Part shown: positions 40,370-50,152 of the stretch, piece by piece
Numbering within the stretch: position 1 is the stretch's first letter
Layout: the number at the start of each line of letters is the position of its first letter
NCBI GenBank assembly: GCA_014190035.1
Contig: BJFU01000004.1
Location: forward strand, 1-50,152
Length of the DNA: 50,152 nucleotides
DNA from: Actinomycetes bacterium
GTDB taxonomy: Bacteria; Actinomycetota; Actinomycetes; S36-B12; UBA5976
Direction: 5' to 3'
The notes under the pieces: model-generated
Told to the model about the DNA's origin: nothing
Databases searched by the model: none
What the model saw: only the letters and a program-made list of their open reading frames with translations
Made by a program: the position numbers and the translations under genes

Positions 40370-41491
40370 TTAGTGCAGACCAATTGGTCTGTTCAAAGCC
40401 TCTTGAATCAAGTAATCAACTAATTCGTCATATTTCACACCACTTGCTTCCCACATACGAGGAAACATAGAAATTGAAGTAAAGCCAGGCATGGTGTTGA
40501 TTTCATTAACAATTATTTCGTCATCTTTTGTTAAGAAGAAATCAACTCGAGCTAAACCTTCACAATTAAAGTAATCAAATACTCGTGCTGCCAGAAGTTG
40601 TAAATCGGCTTGGATTTTTTTATCAAGTTTGGCTGGCACAATTAGATCTGCTGAATCATCCATGTACTTTGCTTCAAAGTCATAGAATTCATGGCTTTTT
40701 TTAACAATGATTTCAGCTGGCAGAGATGATCTGGCTGCTTTCTTATCTTCTCCAGTTATAACTGCACATTCAATTTCACGAGCATTTTCAATACTTGCTT
40801 CCACAATAATTCTCTTATCGTGCACACGGGCTTCTTCAATTGCTGCTTCTATTTTGGAAGCATCTTTAATCTTTTGAATACCTAAAGAACTTCCAGCTCT
40901 GGCTGGTTTCACAAATACTGGTAAACCTAATTCTGAGATCTTCTTTAGGATATTTTGCTTGTCGTTTTTCCATTGTGAATCAAGGATGGTCACAAAGTCT
41001 CCCACTGGAAAACCAGCAGTTTTTAGTAAAGTTTTTGAGGTAGTTTTGTCCATGCCAATTGCAGAACCCAAAACACCTGATCCAACAAAGGCAATGGAGT
41101 GCAAATCAATTAGTCCCTGAATTGTTCCATCTTCACCATATGGGCCATGAAGAACTGGAAAAATCACATCCAGAGTTATTAAATCATTTGGGGGAAATTT
41201 TGAAAAAGAAACTGGTTTATTGGATTGAATTCCCTCTTTTGTTACTTCAGGAAGTTCACCCTTAGCCAAAGTTAAAAACGGATTTTTGTCTTCAAAAACT
41301 ACCCATGAATTATCAGAGGTAATTCCCATTGGTACAACTTCATATTTATTTCGATCAAGCACATTGATTATGGAATTTGCTGAAATGCAAGAAATCGAAT
41401 GTTCAGAGGAACGACCTCCGAATAAAACACCGACTCTTATTTTCTCCACAGACTTGATTCTATTCGTTCTCTGCTGTGATTGGTTGATCAA
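40370..41491 (-). CDS. ddl: D-alanine--D-alanine ligase (true start may be nearer 41449)
   Basis: VGVLFGGRSSEHSISCISA, VFPVLHGPYGEDGTIQGLI, VNEINTMPGFTSISMFPRMW. Confidence 0.95.
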   Translation of the reverse strand: MINQSQQRTNRIKSVEKIRVGVLFGGRSSEHSISCISANSIINVLDRNKYEVVPMGITSDNSWVVFEDKNPFLTLAKGELPEVTKEGIQSNKPVSFSKFPPNDLITLDVIFPVLHGPYGEDGTIQGLIDLHSIAFVGSGVLGSAIGMDKTTSKTLLKTAGFPVGDFVTILDSQWKNDKQNILKKISELGLPVFVKPARAGSSLGIQKIKDASKIEAAIEEARVHDKRIIVEASIENAREIECAVITGEDKKAARSSLPAEIIVKKSHEFYDFEAKYMDDSADLIVPAKLDKKIQADLQLLAARVFDYFNCEGLARVDFFLTKDDEIIVNEINTMPGFTSISMFPRMWEASGVKYDELVDYLIQEALNRPIGLH

Positions 41492-42479
41492 GGAGTGCTG
41501 CCATTACATCGTGAGCATCATCCCCATCGCGAATAACTCTTAATACTTGAGCAGCAATGGGCATATCTAATTCATATTTGGCAGCGATTGCTAAAAGTGG
41601 TGCCAAACTTTTCGCACCTTCTACAGTTCCGTGTGCTTTTAATTGTGCTTCTTCAATAGTTTTACCTTGACCAAGTGCTTCCCCAAAAGTTCTGTTTCTT
41701 GACAATGGGGATTGAGAAGTAGCAATCAAATCACCGATTCCTGCTAAACCTAAAAAGGTTTCAGTCTTGGCACCAAGAGCAACTCCTAATCTGGTCATTT
41801 CTGCTAAACCTCTAGTAATTAATGCAGATTGTGTATTTTCCCCAAGACCTAAACCAACCGCAATTCCATTTGCAATAGCCACAATGTTTTTCACCGCACC
41901 TGCTAATTCAGTGCCAATAACATCTGTAGTCCAAAATGCTCTGAAGTAATTTGTTGCTAAAGCATTTGCCACATCTGCTGCCACATCTTCATCGGCACAG
42001 GCAATTGTCGTTGCTGTTGGTTGGCGATGAATAATTTCTCCAGCCAAGTTAGGACCACTAACTACTGCCACTCGATTTTCTGAGCATTTCAAAACATCAA
42101 TAATAACTTCAGAGATTCTCATTTTTGTTGAGTTTTCAACACCTTTAATCAAGGAAACATAAACTGCTGTTGGGGAAACAAAGTCTTGCCATTCCTCTAA
42201 GTTTTCTCTTAAAGATTGTGCAGGAACGGCAAAGAAAACTAATTCTTTTTTATCAAGGGCAACTTGAGCAGAAGTAGTTGCTGAAATTCGAGATGAAAGT
42301 TTTACTCCAGGATGAAACTTAGAATTCTTATTATTTTCATTTATGTCATTAACAACTGCTTCACTTCTGGCCCACAACACAACATTGTGTCCAGCGTCAG
42401 CTAAGACTTGACCACAAGCTGTGGCCCAAGCGCCACCACCCATTACCGCAACAGTTTTTATGGTCTTTCCTTTGTCCAA
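41460..42479 (-). CDS. gpsA: Glycerol-3-phosphate dehydrogenase [NAD(P)+]
   Basis: VAVMGGGAWATACGQVLADAGHNVVLWAR, VSGPNLAGEI, GLAGIGDLIATSQSPLSRNRTFG. Confidence 0.96.
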   Translation of the reverse strand: MDKGKTIKTVAVMGGGAWATACGQVLADAGHNVVLWARSEAVVNDINENNKNSKFHPGVKLSSRISATTSAQVALDKKELVFFAVPAQSLRENLEEWQDFVSPTAVYVSLIKGVENSTKMRISEVIIDVLKCSENRVAVVSGPNLAGEIIHRQPTATTIACADEDVAADVANALATNYFRAFWTTDVIGTELAGAVKNIVAIANGIAVGLGLGENTQSALITRGLAEMTRLGVALGAKTETFLGLAGIGDLIATSQSPLSRNRTFGEALGQGKTIEEAQLKAHGTVEGAKSLAPLLAIAAKYELDMPIAAQVLRVIRDGDDAHDVMAALLDQPITAENE

Positions 42480-43180
42480 GGCATTCTTTGTGCCGGTGGG
42501 GTTTCGTTTCTAATCTGAGCTAATTCATTTGTGATTGCATCCATAATTCTAGATGTAGCAATCTTTAGCACTTCCCCTGTGATCTCTTGACCGTAAAGAT
42601 CACTCAGATCAACCGGTTTTCCAGCTTGGACAATCATGGTTTTTCGGGGAAAAAGTTTTAGTTTCTTGGAATAAGGAGCAAGCACAAATTGTGCTCCCCA
42701 ATGAGCAACTGGAATAACTGGTGTTTTGGTGGCAAGAGCAATTCGTGCTGCTCCAGTTTTTCCATCCATAGGCCAAAGATTTGGATCTCTGGTTAATGTT
42801 CCTTCTGGACTTAACACAATTGCTTCACCTCTTTCCACTCCACTTATTGCCCCGCGCACTGCAATTTTTGCATGACGAGAATCTCTATAAACAGGAATTT
42901 GTCCAGCTAAATAAACTAATTGACCAATTACTGGAATTTTAAATATGCCAGATTTAGCTAAGAATTTTGGTGGACGATCGTTGTCCCACATAAATTGTGC
43001 GACCACAAAGGGATCAAACCAAGAGTTATGATTCATGGCTGCAATAATTCCGCCGTCAAAGTTTAAATTTTCTACACCGCGGTAATCGCGTTTAGTTATT
43101 AAAACTAATAATGGACGAAGAATAACTACGATTAAACGATAAACAAATCCCAAACGAGACTTACGAGAGACGCGGGCCAT
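42458..43180 (-). CDS. plsC: 1-acyl-sn-glycerol-3-phosphate acyltransferase
   Basis: AMNHNSWFDPF (HX4D-type), LSPEGTLTRD, PVIPVAHWG. Confidence 0.93.
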   Translation of the reverse strand: MARVSRKSRLGFVYRLIVVILRPLLVLITKRDYRGVENLNFDGGIIAAMNHNSWFDPFVVAQFMWDNDRPPKFLAKSGIFKIPVIGQLVYLAGQIPVYRDSRHAKIAVRGAISGVERGEAIVLSPEGTLTRDPNLWPMDGKTGAARIALATKTPVIPVAHWGAQFVLAPYSKKLKLFPRKTMIVQAGKPVDLSDLYGQEITGEVLKIATSRIMDAITNELAQIRNETPPAQRMPWTKERP

Positions 43181-43200
43181 AACCTGTATCCAATCAGCAT

Positions 43201-43233
43201 GATGCCCGGTAGCAGAATCTGCGACCGGGCATC
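43201..43233. other. Strong hairpin between HU and plsC
   Basis: GATGCCCGGT-A-GCAG-AAT-CTGC-G-ACCGGGCATC, 10+4 bp stem, no clear T-tract. Confidence 0.7.
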
Positions 43234-43251
43234 AACTTAAAAATCAGCGAT

Positions 43252-43647
43252 TTAGCGCTTCTTTTTTGCTTTTTTCTTTAGGCCTAGAATTGATTTACCC
43301 TTTGAAGCTTTTTTAGTAACTTTTTTGGTTTTCTTGGCAGTTACTTTTTTAGCTTTCTTTGCTGCTCTTTTTCCACCAAGCACGATTGCTTTGAAATCTG
43401 CTGCTGGACGGAATTTTGCAACTGTTTTGGCAGGAACTTTAACTGGAGCACCAGTCATAGGGTTACGTGCCATTCTTGCTGGGCGGTTTTTCTTTTCCCA
43501 GATACCAAATCCTGCGATTGAAACCTTGTCACCTGATGCAACTGCGTTGGTGATCGTGTCAAAAAAGATGTCTACGAAATCTAGAGCTTGACGACGGTTG
43601 GCTTCAAAATGTTGTTGCACTAAGTCTGCTAAGTCTGGCTTCTTCAA
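43252..43647 (-). CDS. hup: HU-family DNA-binding protein with Lys-rich C-terminal tail (HupB-like); TTG start
   Basis: FFDTITNAVASGDKVSIAGFGIWEKKNRPARMARNPMTGAPVKVPAKTVAKFRPAADFK; tail AAKKAKKVTAKKTKKVTKKASKGKS; codon at 43645-43647 is TTG on the minus strand. Confidence 0.93.
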   Translation of the reverse strand: MKKPDLADLVQQHFEANRRQALDFVDIFFDTITNAVASGDKVSIAGFGIWEKKNRPARMARNPMTGAPVKVPAKTVAKFRPAADFKAIVLGGKRAAKKAKKVTAKKTKKVTKKASKGKSILGLKKKAKKKR

Positions 43648-43842
43648 CTTTTTGAACCTTTCTAAAGTTCTTTAGCTTTTTATGGCTGGCAATAAAAGAT
43701 TTTTATTGCTGGGTCTAAAATTACGCAATAAAATAAGGGATATTTGCACGACACACCGAAAAAGTTCTTATTTTATAAGGAAAATTTTAATCAATATTCG
43801 AAAAATCGAAGATTTATCGAAGGAAAATGTTACTGGTGGGAC

Positions 43843-44430
43843 TTAGACAGTTTGAGGTTTGTAACTTGGACGAGACTTTTCAAACTCTGTAATCTTTGAT
43901 TCGTGACGAAGTGTCAGGCCAATGTCGTCCAAACCTTCCATTAAACGCCATCTGACGTAGTCATCAATTTGGAAATCTGCCACTAAATCCCCGGCTTTTA
44001 CTTGTCTTTTATCCAAATCAACTGTGATTTGGGTATTTGCGTCTTTTTCAATAAGTGCCCAAATCTTTTCAATCACATCTTGGGAAACTTCGGCTGTAAC
44101 TAAACCTGCTTTGCCAGAGTTACCACGGAAAATATCTGCATAACGAGATGACAAAACCACTTTGAAGCCATAATCCATCAATGCCCAGACTGCATGTTCG
44201 CGAGATGATCCGGTACCAAATTCAGGTCCAGCCACCAAAATAGTTGCACCCTTGTATTCAGGCTTATTTAAAACGAAGTTTGGGTCTTCTCTCCAGGCTT
44301 TAAATAGAGCATCTTCAAAACCATGACGAGTAATGCGCTTTAGATATTCAGCAGGAATGATTTGATCGGTGTCGACGTTGCTTCTTCGAAGAGGAAGAGC
44401 AGAGCCAGTATGGGTGAGAAATTTATCCAT
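43843..44430 (-). CDS. leuD: 3-isopropylmalate dehydratase small subunit
   Basis: [55 protein letters not shown]. Confidence 0.96.
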   Translation of the reverse strand: MDKFLTHTGSALPLRRSNVDTDQIIPAEYLKRITRHGFEDALFKAWREDPNFVLNKPEYKGATILVAGPEFGTGSSREHAVWALMDYGFKVVLSSRYADIFRGNSGKAGLVTAEVSQDVIEKIWALIEKDANTQITVDLDKRQVKAGDLVADFQIDDYVRWRLMEGLDDIGLTLRHESKITEFEKSRPSYKPQTV

Positions 44431-45830
44431 TATTTAATTTCATCTGGAGTTGAAAGATGACCTGTAATGGCAGTTGCGGCAGCTACTAATGGAGAAACTA
44501 AATGAGTTCTTCCACCTGGACCTTGACGTCCTTCAAAGTTTCTGTTTGAAGTTGAAGCAGCACGCTCTCCTGGTTTCAACTTGTCAGGATTCATTCCCAA
44601 ACACATTGAACAACCTGCACTTCGCCAATCTGCACCTGCTTCTTTAAATATTGCTGGCAAACCTTCGTGTTCTGCTTGAATAGCAACTTTGGCACTTCCT
44701 GGAACTACCATCATGCGCACACTAGAAGCAACTTTTTTACCTTTCAAAATTGCTGCTGCTGCTCTTAAATCCTCGATACGACCATTGGTGCATGAGCCAA
44801 GAAATACTGTGTCAACTTTGATGTCACGCATTTTGGTTCCAGCTTTTAGATCCATATAGACAAGTGCACGTTCTGCTGCTGTTTTCTCTGTTGGATCAGA
44901 AAATGAATTTGGATCTGGCACAACATCATCAATTGATACGCCTTGCCCAGGATTTGTTCCCCAGGTGACAAAAGCGGTTAATGTGTTGGCATCAATTATT
45001 ACTTCAGCATCAAATTTGGCATCATCATCAGTTTTTAAAGTCTTCCAATAAGCAACGGCGTCATCCCAGTCTTTGCCTTTTGGAGCATGCTCTCGACCCT
45101 TTAAGTATTCAAAAGTGGTTTCATCAGGAGCGATCATTCCTGCACGAGCACCTGCCTCAATACTCATGTTACAAATCGTCATTCGACCTTCCATTGAAAG
45201 TGAACGAATGGCTTCACCGCGATATTCCAAAACATAACCTTGACCGCCACCGGTACTAATTTTGGCAATCACAGCCAAAATAATGTCTTTAGCAGTTGAA
45301 CCTTGCGGAAGTTTTCCATTAACAGTTATGGCCATAGTTTTAAATGGTTTTAAAGGCAAAGTTTGAGTAGCAAGCACATGTTCTACTTCACTAGTACCAA
45401 TACCAAAAGCAAGAGCTCCAAAAGCTCCATGAGTTGAAGTGTGGGAATCTCCACACACCACAGTCATGCCAGGCTGAGTTAATCCAAGTTGAGGACCAAC
45501 AACGTGCACAATTCCTTGATCAACATTTCCCAGTGAAAAAATCTTTAAGCCAAATTCTTTAGCATTATTTCGTAATGCGTCTACTTGAGCACGAGATACC
45601 AAATCTGCAATTGGTTTATCAATATCTTGAGTTGGAACGTTGTGATCTTCAGTTAAAAGTGTTAAGTTGGGACGACGAACTTTTCTATTCGCTGCTCTTA
45701 AGCCATCAAATGCTTGTGGAGAAGTAACTTCATGAACTAAATGAAGATCAATAAAAAGTAAATCTGGTTCACCACTTGCTTGGTGCACAATATGTGCATC
45801 CCAAACTTTTTCTGCAAGTGTTTTACCCAC
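44430..45830 (-). CDS. leuC: 3-isopropylmalate dehydratase large subunit
   Basis: [62 protein letters not shown]. Confidence 0.97.
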   Translation of the reverse strand: MGKTLAEKVWDAHIVHQASGEPDLLFIDLHLVHEVTSPQAFDGLRAANRKVRRPNLTLLTEDHNVPTQDIDKPIADLVSRAQVDALRNNAKEFGLKIFSLGNVDQGIVHVVGPQLGLTQPGMTVVCGDSHTSTHGAFGALAFGIGTSEVEHVLATQTLPLKPFKTMAITVNGKLPQGSTAKDIILAVIAKISTGGGQGYVLEYRGEAIRSLSMEGRMTICNMSIEAGARAGMIAPDETTFEYLKGREHAPKGKDWDDAVAYWKTLKTDDDAKFDAEVIIDANTLTAFVTWGTNPGQGVSIDDVVPDPNSFSDPTEKTAAERALVYMDLKAGTKMRDIKVDTVFLGSCTNGRIEDLRAAAAILKGKKVASSVRMMVVPGSAKVAIQAEHEGLPAIFKEAGADWRSAGCSMCLGMNPDKLKPGERAASTSNRNFEGRQGPGGRTHLVSPLVAAATAITGHLSTPDEIK

Positions 45831-45865
45831 TTTTTATTTCTCCTTTTCTTTTATTTCGCCTCGTG

Positions 45866-45938
45866 TAGCCCCGACGGGATTCGAACCCGCGCTACCGCCT
45901 TGAGAGGGCAGCGTGCTAGGCCGCTACACAACGGGGCT
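45866..45938 (-). tRNA. tRNA-Glu (anticodon CTC)
   Basis: Minus strand AGCCCCGTTGTGTAGCGGCCTAGCACGCTGCCCTCTCAAGGCGGTAGCGCGGGTTCGAATCCCGTCGGGGCTA, cloverleaf with GGTTCGAATCC T-arm. Confidence 0.95.
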
Positions 45939-45994
45939 GTAGGAAAATCCGTTTCCTTAATTCTAACAGCGTAAAGAAAAAGAGAAATTCGTAG

Positions 45995-47212
45995 TTAGCG
46001 AATTCTCACACGATCAGGTGTTAGTTCATCCAACTTTGTGATGCCCAGAAGTCTCATCGACATTTCGATTTCGGCTTTTAGTAATGCCACAACTCGATCA
46101 ACACCTTGTTCGCCACCTGCCATTAAACCGTATAAATAAGCTCTGCCGATTAATACCGCGTTTGCACCCAATCCAATTGCGGCCAAAATATCTGTTCCAG
46201 CCATTACACCACCGTCAATCAAAACTGTGAAATCTTTACCAACTGCTTTTCTAACTTCTGGAAGTAGTTCTAGTGGCACAGGAGCTTTATCCATTTGTCT
46301 GCCACCATGAGTGGAAAGAATTACTCCATCAACACCTGCATTTTTTAGCATTACGGCATCTTCAACAGATTGCACACCTTTAATTAATAATTTTCCATTC
46401 CAAACTGATTTAAGCCATTTAATATCTTCCAAAGTAATTGAGGGATCAAAAATCTTTGACAACAAATCAGCAACAGTTCCGCCACTGTCTTTCATGTCAA
46501 GGGAGGCAAAAACAAGTGGTTCAGTAGTTAAAAGATTCATCCACCATTTTGGGTATCTAGCCATACCGATCAGTGTTTTTAAAGTCAATTTAGGTGGAAT
46601 TGTTAAACCATTTTTAACGTCTCTGTATCTAACTCCACCAACTACAGTGTCAACTGTTAAAACAATGGTTTCATATCCTGAAGCTTTTACTCTTTCAATT
46701 AACTTCTCATTTGGTTCTCTTTCGCGTCTTACATATAACTGGTACCAACGACGCACATTTGGAACTTCTTTAGCTAAATCTTCTGGTGAAGTTGTACCAA
46801 GAGTTGATAAGCCATAAAGAATTCCATATTTTTCTGCCACTCGAGCAACTGCTGGTTCGCCTTCATAACCCATCATGCGAGTAAAACCAGTTGCAGCAAA
46901 TGCAAAAGGCAAAGCATTCTTTTTACCTAAAATATCTACAGAAGTGTCAACATTTGTGACATCTCTTAAAACACGAGGTGAGAATTCAACATTGTTAAAT
47001 GTTTCTCTTGCTCTATTAAGACTTGCTTCAGAACCAGATGCACCATCGGTGTAATCAAATACTGAACGAGGAGTTCTCTTGGAGGCTAATTCTCGAATAT
47101 CCCAAATGTTGGTTGCTTTATTAAGTTTTACTTGTTTTCTATTTAAGTTTGGCCATCTAAAACCAATTAGGGAAATTACTTCTAGGGGACGAGGAAGCCT
47201 GCGCTTAACCAT
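45995..47212 (-). CDS. FMN-dependent alpha-hydroxy-acid oxidase/dehydrogenase (LldD-like)
   Basis: FDYTDGASGSEASL, WYQLYVRR, KGVQSVEDAVMLKNAGVDGVILSTHGGRQMD, VLIDGGVMAGTDILAAIGLGANAVLIGR. Confidence 0.93.
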   Translation of the reverse strand: MVKRRLPRPLEVISLIGFRWPNLNRKQVKLNKATNIWDIRELASKRTPRSVFDYTDGASGSEASLNRARETFNNVEFSPRVLRDVTNVDTSVDILGKKNALPFAFAATGFTRMMGYEGEPAVARVAEKYGILYGLSTLGTTSPEDLAKEVPNVRRWYQLYVRREREPNEKLIERVKASGYETIVLTVDTVVGGVRYRDVKNGLTIPPKLTLKTLIGMARYPKWWMNLLTTEPLVFASLDMKDSGGTVADLLSKIFDPSITLEDIKWLKSVWNGKLLIKGVQSVEDAVMLKNAGVDGVILSTHGGRQMDKAPVPLELLPEVRKAVGKDFTVLIDGGVMAGTDILAAIGLGANAVLIGRAYLYGLMAGGEQGVDRVVALLKAEIEMSMRLLGITKLDELTPDRVRIR

Positions 47213-47270
47213 GAGGTCCTATTCCAGAGTAAAAGTTGTATACCAAAAATTACTACATCACTTGCTTTGC

Positions 47271-47341
47271 TGGGGTACTAGGACTCGAACCTAGACGAGC
47301 GGATCCAGAAACCGCTGGGCTGCCAATTACCCCATACCCCA
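47271..47341 (-). tRNA. tRNA-Gln (anticodon CTG)
   Basis: Minus strand TGGGGTATGGGGTAATTGGCAGCCCAGCGGTTTCTGGATCCGCTCGTCTAGGTTCGAGTCCTAGTACCCCA; anticodon loop TTCTGGA. Confidence 0.94.
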
Positions 47342-47346
47342 CTGGC

Positions 47347-48825
47347 TTATTTCTTTAAGTGTTTTTCAATTCTTGAAATTACTTTTTCCCGTCCCATGAT
47401 TTCCATTGATTCAAACAATGGTGGAGAAACCCTTCTCCCAGTTACTGCTACTCGTAGCGCTGTAAAAACTATGCGAGCTTTTAAGCCCATTTCTGTGACT
47501 AAAACTCTATTTAATTCATCATGCAACTTTTCAGTTTTAAACTCTGGTAATTCCTTTATTATTTTCACACTTGCTTCTAGTGCTGGCAAAATATCGTGGG
47601 TTAAAGATTTCTCAGCATCCTCATGATCTACGACAAAATCTTTTTCTTCAACAAACAAGAAAGACAGCATTCCTGGAACTTGAGAAAGAGTTTCTAATCT
47701 TTCATGAACTAAAGGTGTGGCTGCCAGAAGCAAGTCTTTTTGTTCTTTACTTGGAGAATTTGGCAATACTCCAACTTCGATTAATTGCTTTTCCATACGA
47801 TTTGCTAATTCTTCAACGGAGAGTTTTCTGATCCAGTCGGCATTGATTGCGGTGCACTTTTTGATATCAAATCGGGCAGGATTAGCACTTACTCTGCTGA
47901 TTTCAAAGTTATCGGCCATTTCTTTCATGGAGAAAAATTCAATGTCATCACCAAATGACCAACCAAGAAGGGCCAAGTAGTTAAGTAATCCCTCTGGTAA
48001 GAATCCTTCTCTGCGATACATCAACAAGCTTGATTCTGGATCTCTCTTAGAAAGTTTTTTGTTTCCTTCACCCATTACATAAGGAAGATGTCCAAATTCT
48101 GGAGTAATACCTTGTCCTACTCCAATTTGTTTGAAAGCTTCATAAAGAGCAATTTGTCTAGGAGTGGAAGACAATAAGTCTTCGCCACGCAATACATGTG
48201 TAATTTCCATAAGTGCATCATCTGTTGGATTTACCAATGTGTAAAGAGGATCACCATTTGCTCTAACTAAAACATAATCAGGAATATGTTCGTGTTCAAA
48301 ACTTAATTCGCCACGTACTAAATCATTCCAAGTAATGGTTTTACTTGGCATTCTAAATCTTAAAACTGGTTCGCGACCCAATGCTTTAAAGTCTGAGACT
48401 TGTTTGTCAGTTAATTCACGACAATGAGCGTCATAGCCTGGTGTTTGGCCTTTTTCTTTTTGAGCTTTTCTTCTTTCCTCAACTTCATCTTGAGTGCAAT
48501 AACAGTGGTAGGCAAAACCTTTTTCATGAAGTTTTTTTGCAACATCTTTGTAAATATCCATGCGTTCACTTTGTCGATATGGTCCAAATGGTCCACCAAC
48601 TTCTGGGCCTTCATCCCAATTAAGTCCTAACCAGCGCATTGAATCTAGAAGAGCTTTATATGACTCTTCACTATCTCTTGCTGCATCTGTGTCTTCAATT
48701 CTAAAAACAAATGTTCCGTTGTTATGTTTTGCAAATGCCCAGTTAAAAAGTGCAGTTCTAACCATTCCCACATGTGGATCTCCTGTGGGAGATGGACAAA
48801 AGCGAACGCGAACTTTATTTGACAT
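47347..48825 (-). CDS. gltX: Glutamyl-tRNA synthetase
   Basis: VRFCPSPTGDPHVGMVRTALFNWAFAK (HIGH region), FRIEDTDAARD, KLSKRDPESSLL (KMSKS-type). Confidence 0.95.
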   Translation of the reverse strand: MSNKVRVRFCPSPTGDPHVGMVRTALFNWAFAKHNNGTFVFRIEDTDAARDSEESYKALLDSMRWLGLNWDEGPEVGGPFGPYRQSERMDIYKDVAKKLHEKGFAYHCYCTQDEVEERRKAQKEKGQTPGYDAHCRELTDKQVSDFKALGREPVLRFRMPSKTITWNDLVRGELSFEHEHIPDYVLVRANGDPLYTLVNPTDDALMEITHVLRGEDLLSSTPRQIALYEAFKQIGVGQGITPEFGHLPYVMGEGNKKLSKRDPESSLLMYRREGFLPEGLLNYLALLGWSFGDDIEFFSMKEMADNFEISRVSANPARFDIKKCTAINADWIRKLSVEELANRMEKQLIEVGVLPNSPSKEQKDLLLAATPLVHERLETLSQVPGMLSFLFVEEKDFVVDHEDAEKSLTHDILPALEASVKIIKELPEFKTEKLHDELNRVLVTEMGLKARIVFTALRVAVTGRRVSPPLFESMEIMGREKVISRIEKHLKK

Positions 48826-50152
48826 TTGCTTTTAGCAATCCGTAGGTAACAGCATCTGAAATTGCATTCCAAGAAGCAGCAATAACGTTTTCATGAACTC
48901 CAACGGTGTCCCATTGGGAATTGCCATCAGTAGTTTCAATCAAAACTCTTGTTACTGCCCCTGTGCCTTTAACGCCTTCTAGAATTCGAACTTTGTAATC
49001 AATAAGTTCTAACTTGGCTAATTCTGGATAAATCTTTTCTAAAGCTGCTCTTAAAGCTTTATCAAGTGCGTTTACTGGACCATTTCCGCGAGACGTTTGC
49101 TCCAGAAGTTTTCCACCAGCATTAACTTTTACTACTGCCTCAGTTGTAACTTCGCCACTTTCTGATTGTTCAACTGTGGCTTTCCAGGATTCAACGGTGA
49201 AATATTTTGGATCATGTTCACCTAATTCATTTCTTAATAACAATTCAAATGAGGCATCTGCTGCTTCGAAGGTATAGCCGCGAGATTCCATCTCTTTAAC
49301 TTTTTCAACAACTGAAGTCAAAACCTCTTTGTTGCCTTCCAAGTTGTATCCCATTTCTTTACCTTTTAATTCAATGGAAGCTCTGCCTGCCATGTCAGAA
49401 ACTAAAGTTCTCATGTCATTTCCAACAAGTACTGGATCTATGTGTTGGTAAAGCATTGGATCAATCTTTACCGCACTGGCATGTAATCCTGCTTTATGCG
49501 CAAATGCTGAAAAGCCAACGTATGGTTGATGTTGATTTGGATTGATATTAGTAATTTCACTTACCGCGTGTGCAATACGAGTCATTTCTTTAATTGCATC
49601 ACTTGGCACAACAATTTTGCCTTTTTTGAATTGCAAGTTTGCAACAACGCTAAATAGATTGGCATTACCACTTCTTTCGCCATAACCATTTGCTGTTCCT
49701 TGAACATGGGTTGCGCCTGCATCAACTGCAGACAAAGTATTTGCTACGGCACAGTTGGTGTCATCATGGCAATGAATTCCGATTCGCGCTTTTGTAGCAC
49801 TTAAAACTTCATGAACAACTTCACCCAATTCGTTTGGAAGCATTCCCCCATTTGTGTCACACAGAGCAACTATTTCTGCTCCACTTTGAGTTGCAGCATT
49901 AACAACTTCTAGAGCAAAATTCTTATTACTTCTATAACCATCAAAGAAGTGTTCTGCATCAAGAAAAACTCTTCTTCCTTCAGCAGTTAAGAATGCCACA
50001 GTGTCTTTAATCATGGCAATGTTTTCTTCCAATGAAGTTTTCAAAGCTAATTCAACGTGACGATCAAAAGACTTATCAACTAAAGTAATTACTTGAGCTT
50101 TTGAATCAAGTAGATCTCTTACTTGTGGATCATCTGGTGCTTTTACATTTGG
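48815..50152 (-). CDS. cimA: (R)-citramalate synthase / 2-isopropylmalate-synthase family, 5' end beyond window
   Basis: Frame stays open past the listed Met to the window end (PNVKAPDDPQVRDLLDSKAQVITLVDKSFDRHVELALKTS); DAEHFFDGYRSN, GIHCHDDTNCAVANTLSAVDAGATHVQGTANGYGERSGN. Confidence 0.93.
   Translation of the reverse strand, partial: PNVKAPDDPQVRDLLDSKAQVITLVDKSFDRHVELALKTSLEENIAMIKDTVAFLTAEGRRVFLDAEHFFDGYRSNKNFALEVVNAATQSGAEIVALCDTNGGMLPNELGEVVHEVLSATKARIGIHCHDDTNCAVANTLSAVDAGATHVQGTANGYGERSGNANLFSVVANLQFKKGKIVVPSDAIKEMTRIAHAVSEITNINPNQHQPYVGFSAFAHKAGLHASAVKIDPMLYQHIDPVLVGNDMRTLVSDMAGRASIELKGKEMGYNLEGNKEVLTSVVEKVKEMESRGYTFEAADASFELLLRNELGEHDPKYFTVESWKATVEQSESGEVTTEAVVKVNAGGKLLEQTSRGNGPVNALDKALRAALEKIYPELAKLELIDYKVRILEGVKGTGAVTRVLIETTDGNSQWDTVGVHENVIAASWNAISDAVTYGLLKANVK

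Overview
AT-rich, gene-dense bacterial window (about 50 kb). Gene content and order (trmD/rimM/rpsP/ffh, amtB-glnK-glnD, ftsY-smc-mutM-rnc-rpmF, lysine-rich HU, actinobacterial-type GT4s) suggest a streamlined low-GC actinobacterium, possibly of the freshwater Nanopelagicales/acI type; this placement is inference. Most of the window is housekeeping. No IS elements, prophage, CRISPR array or rRNA were seen. Two tRNAs were found (Glu-CTC, Gln-CTG). Also supported: an intrinsic terminator at 6261-6290, rpmF (missing from the ORF track), and a minus-strand cobalamin riboswitch with a downstream intrinsic terminator (about 9363-9600). The riboswitch appears to control one gene encoding an uncharacterised secreted protein (8472-9305), which is the strongest candidate for something undescribed. 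Other items for follow-up: a 75-aa Lys/Arg/Ala repeat protein resembling a histone tail; paired acidic tails on ribosomal proteins S16 and L19; a DUF2231-like membrane domain fused to cytochrome b5; a lone XRE regulator with its own palindrome; a long dyad between divergent genes; and repeated convergent gene pairs with essentially no intergenic space.
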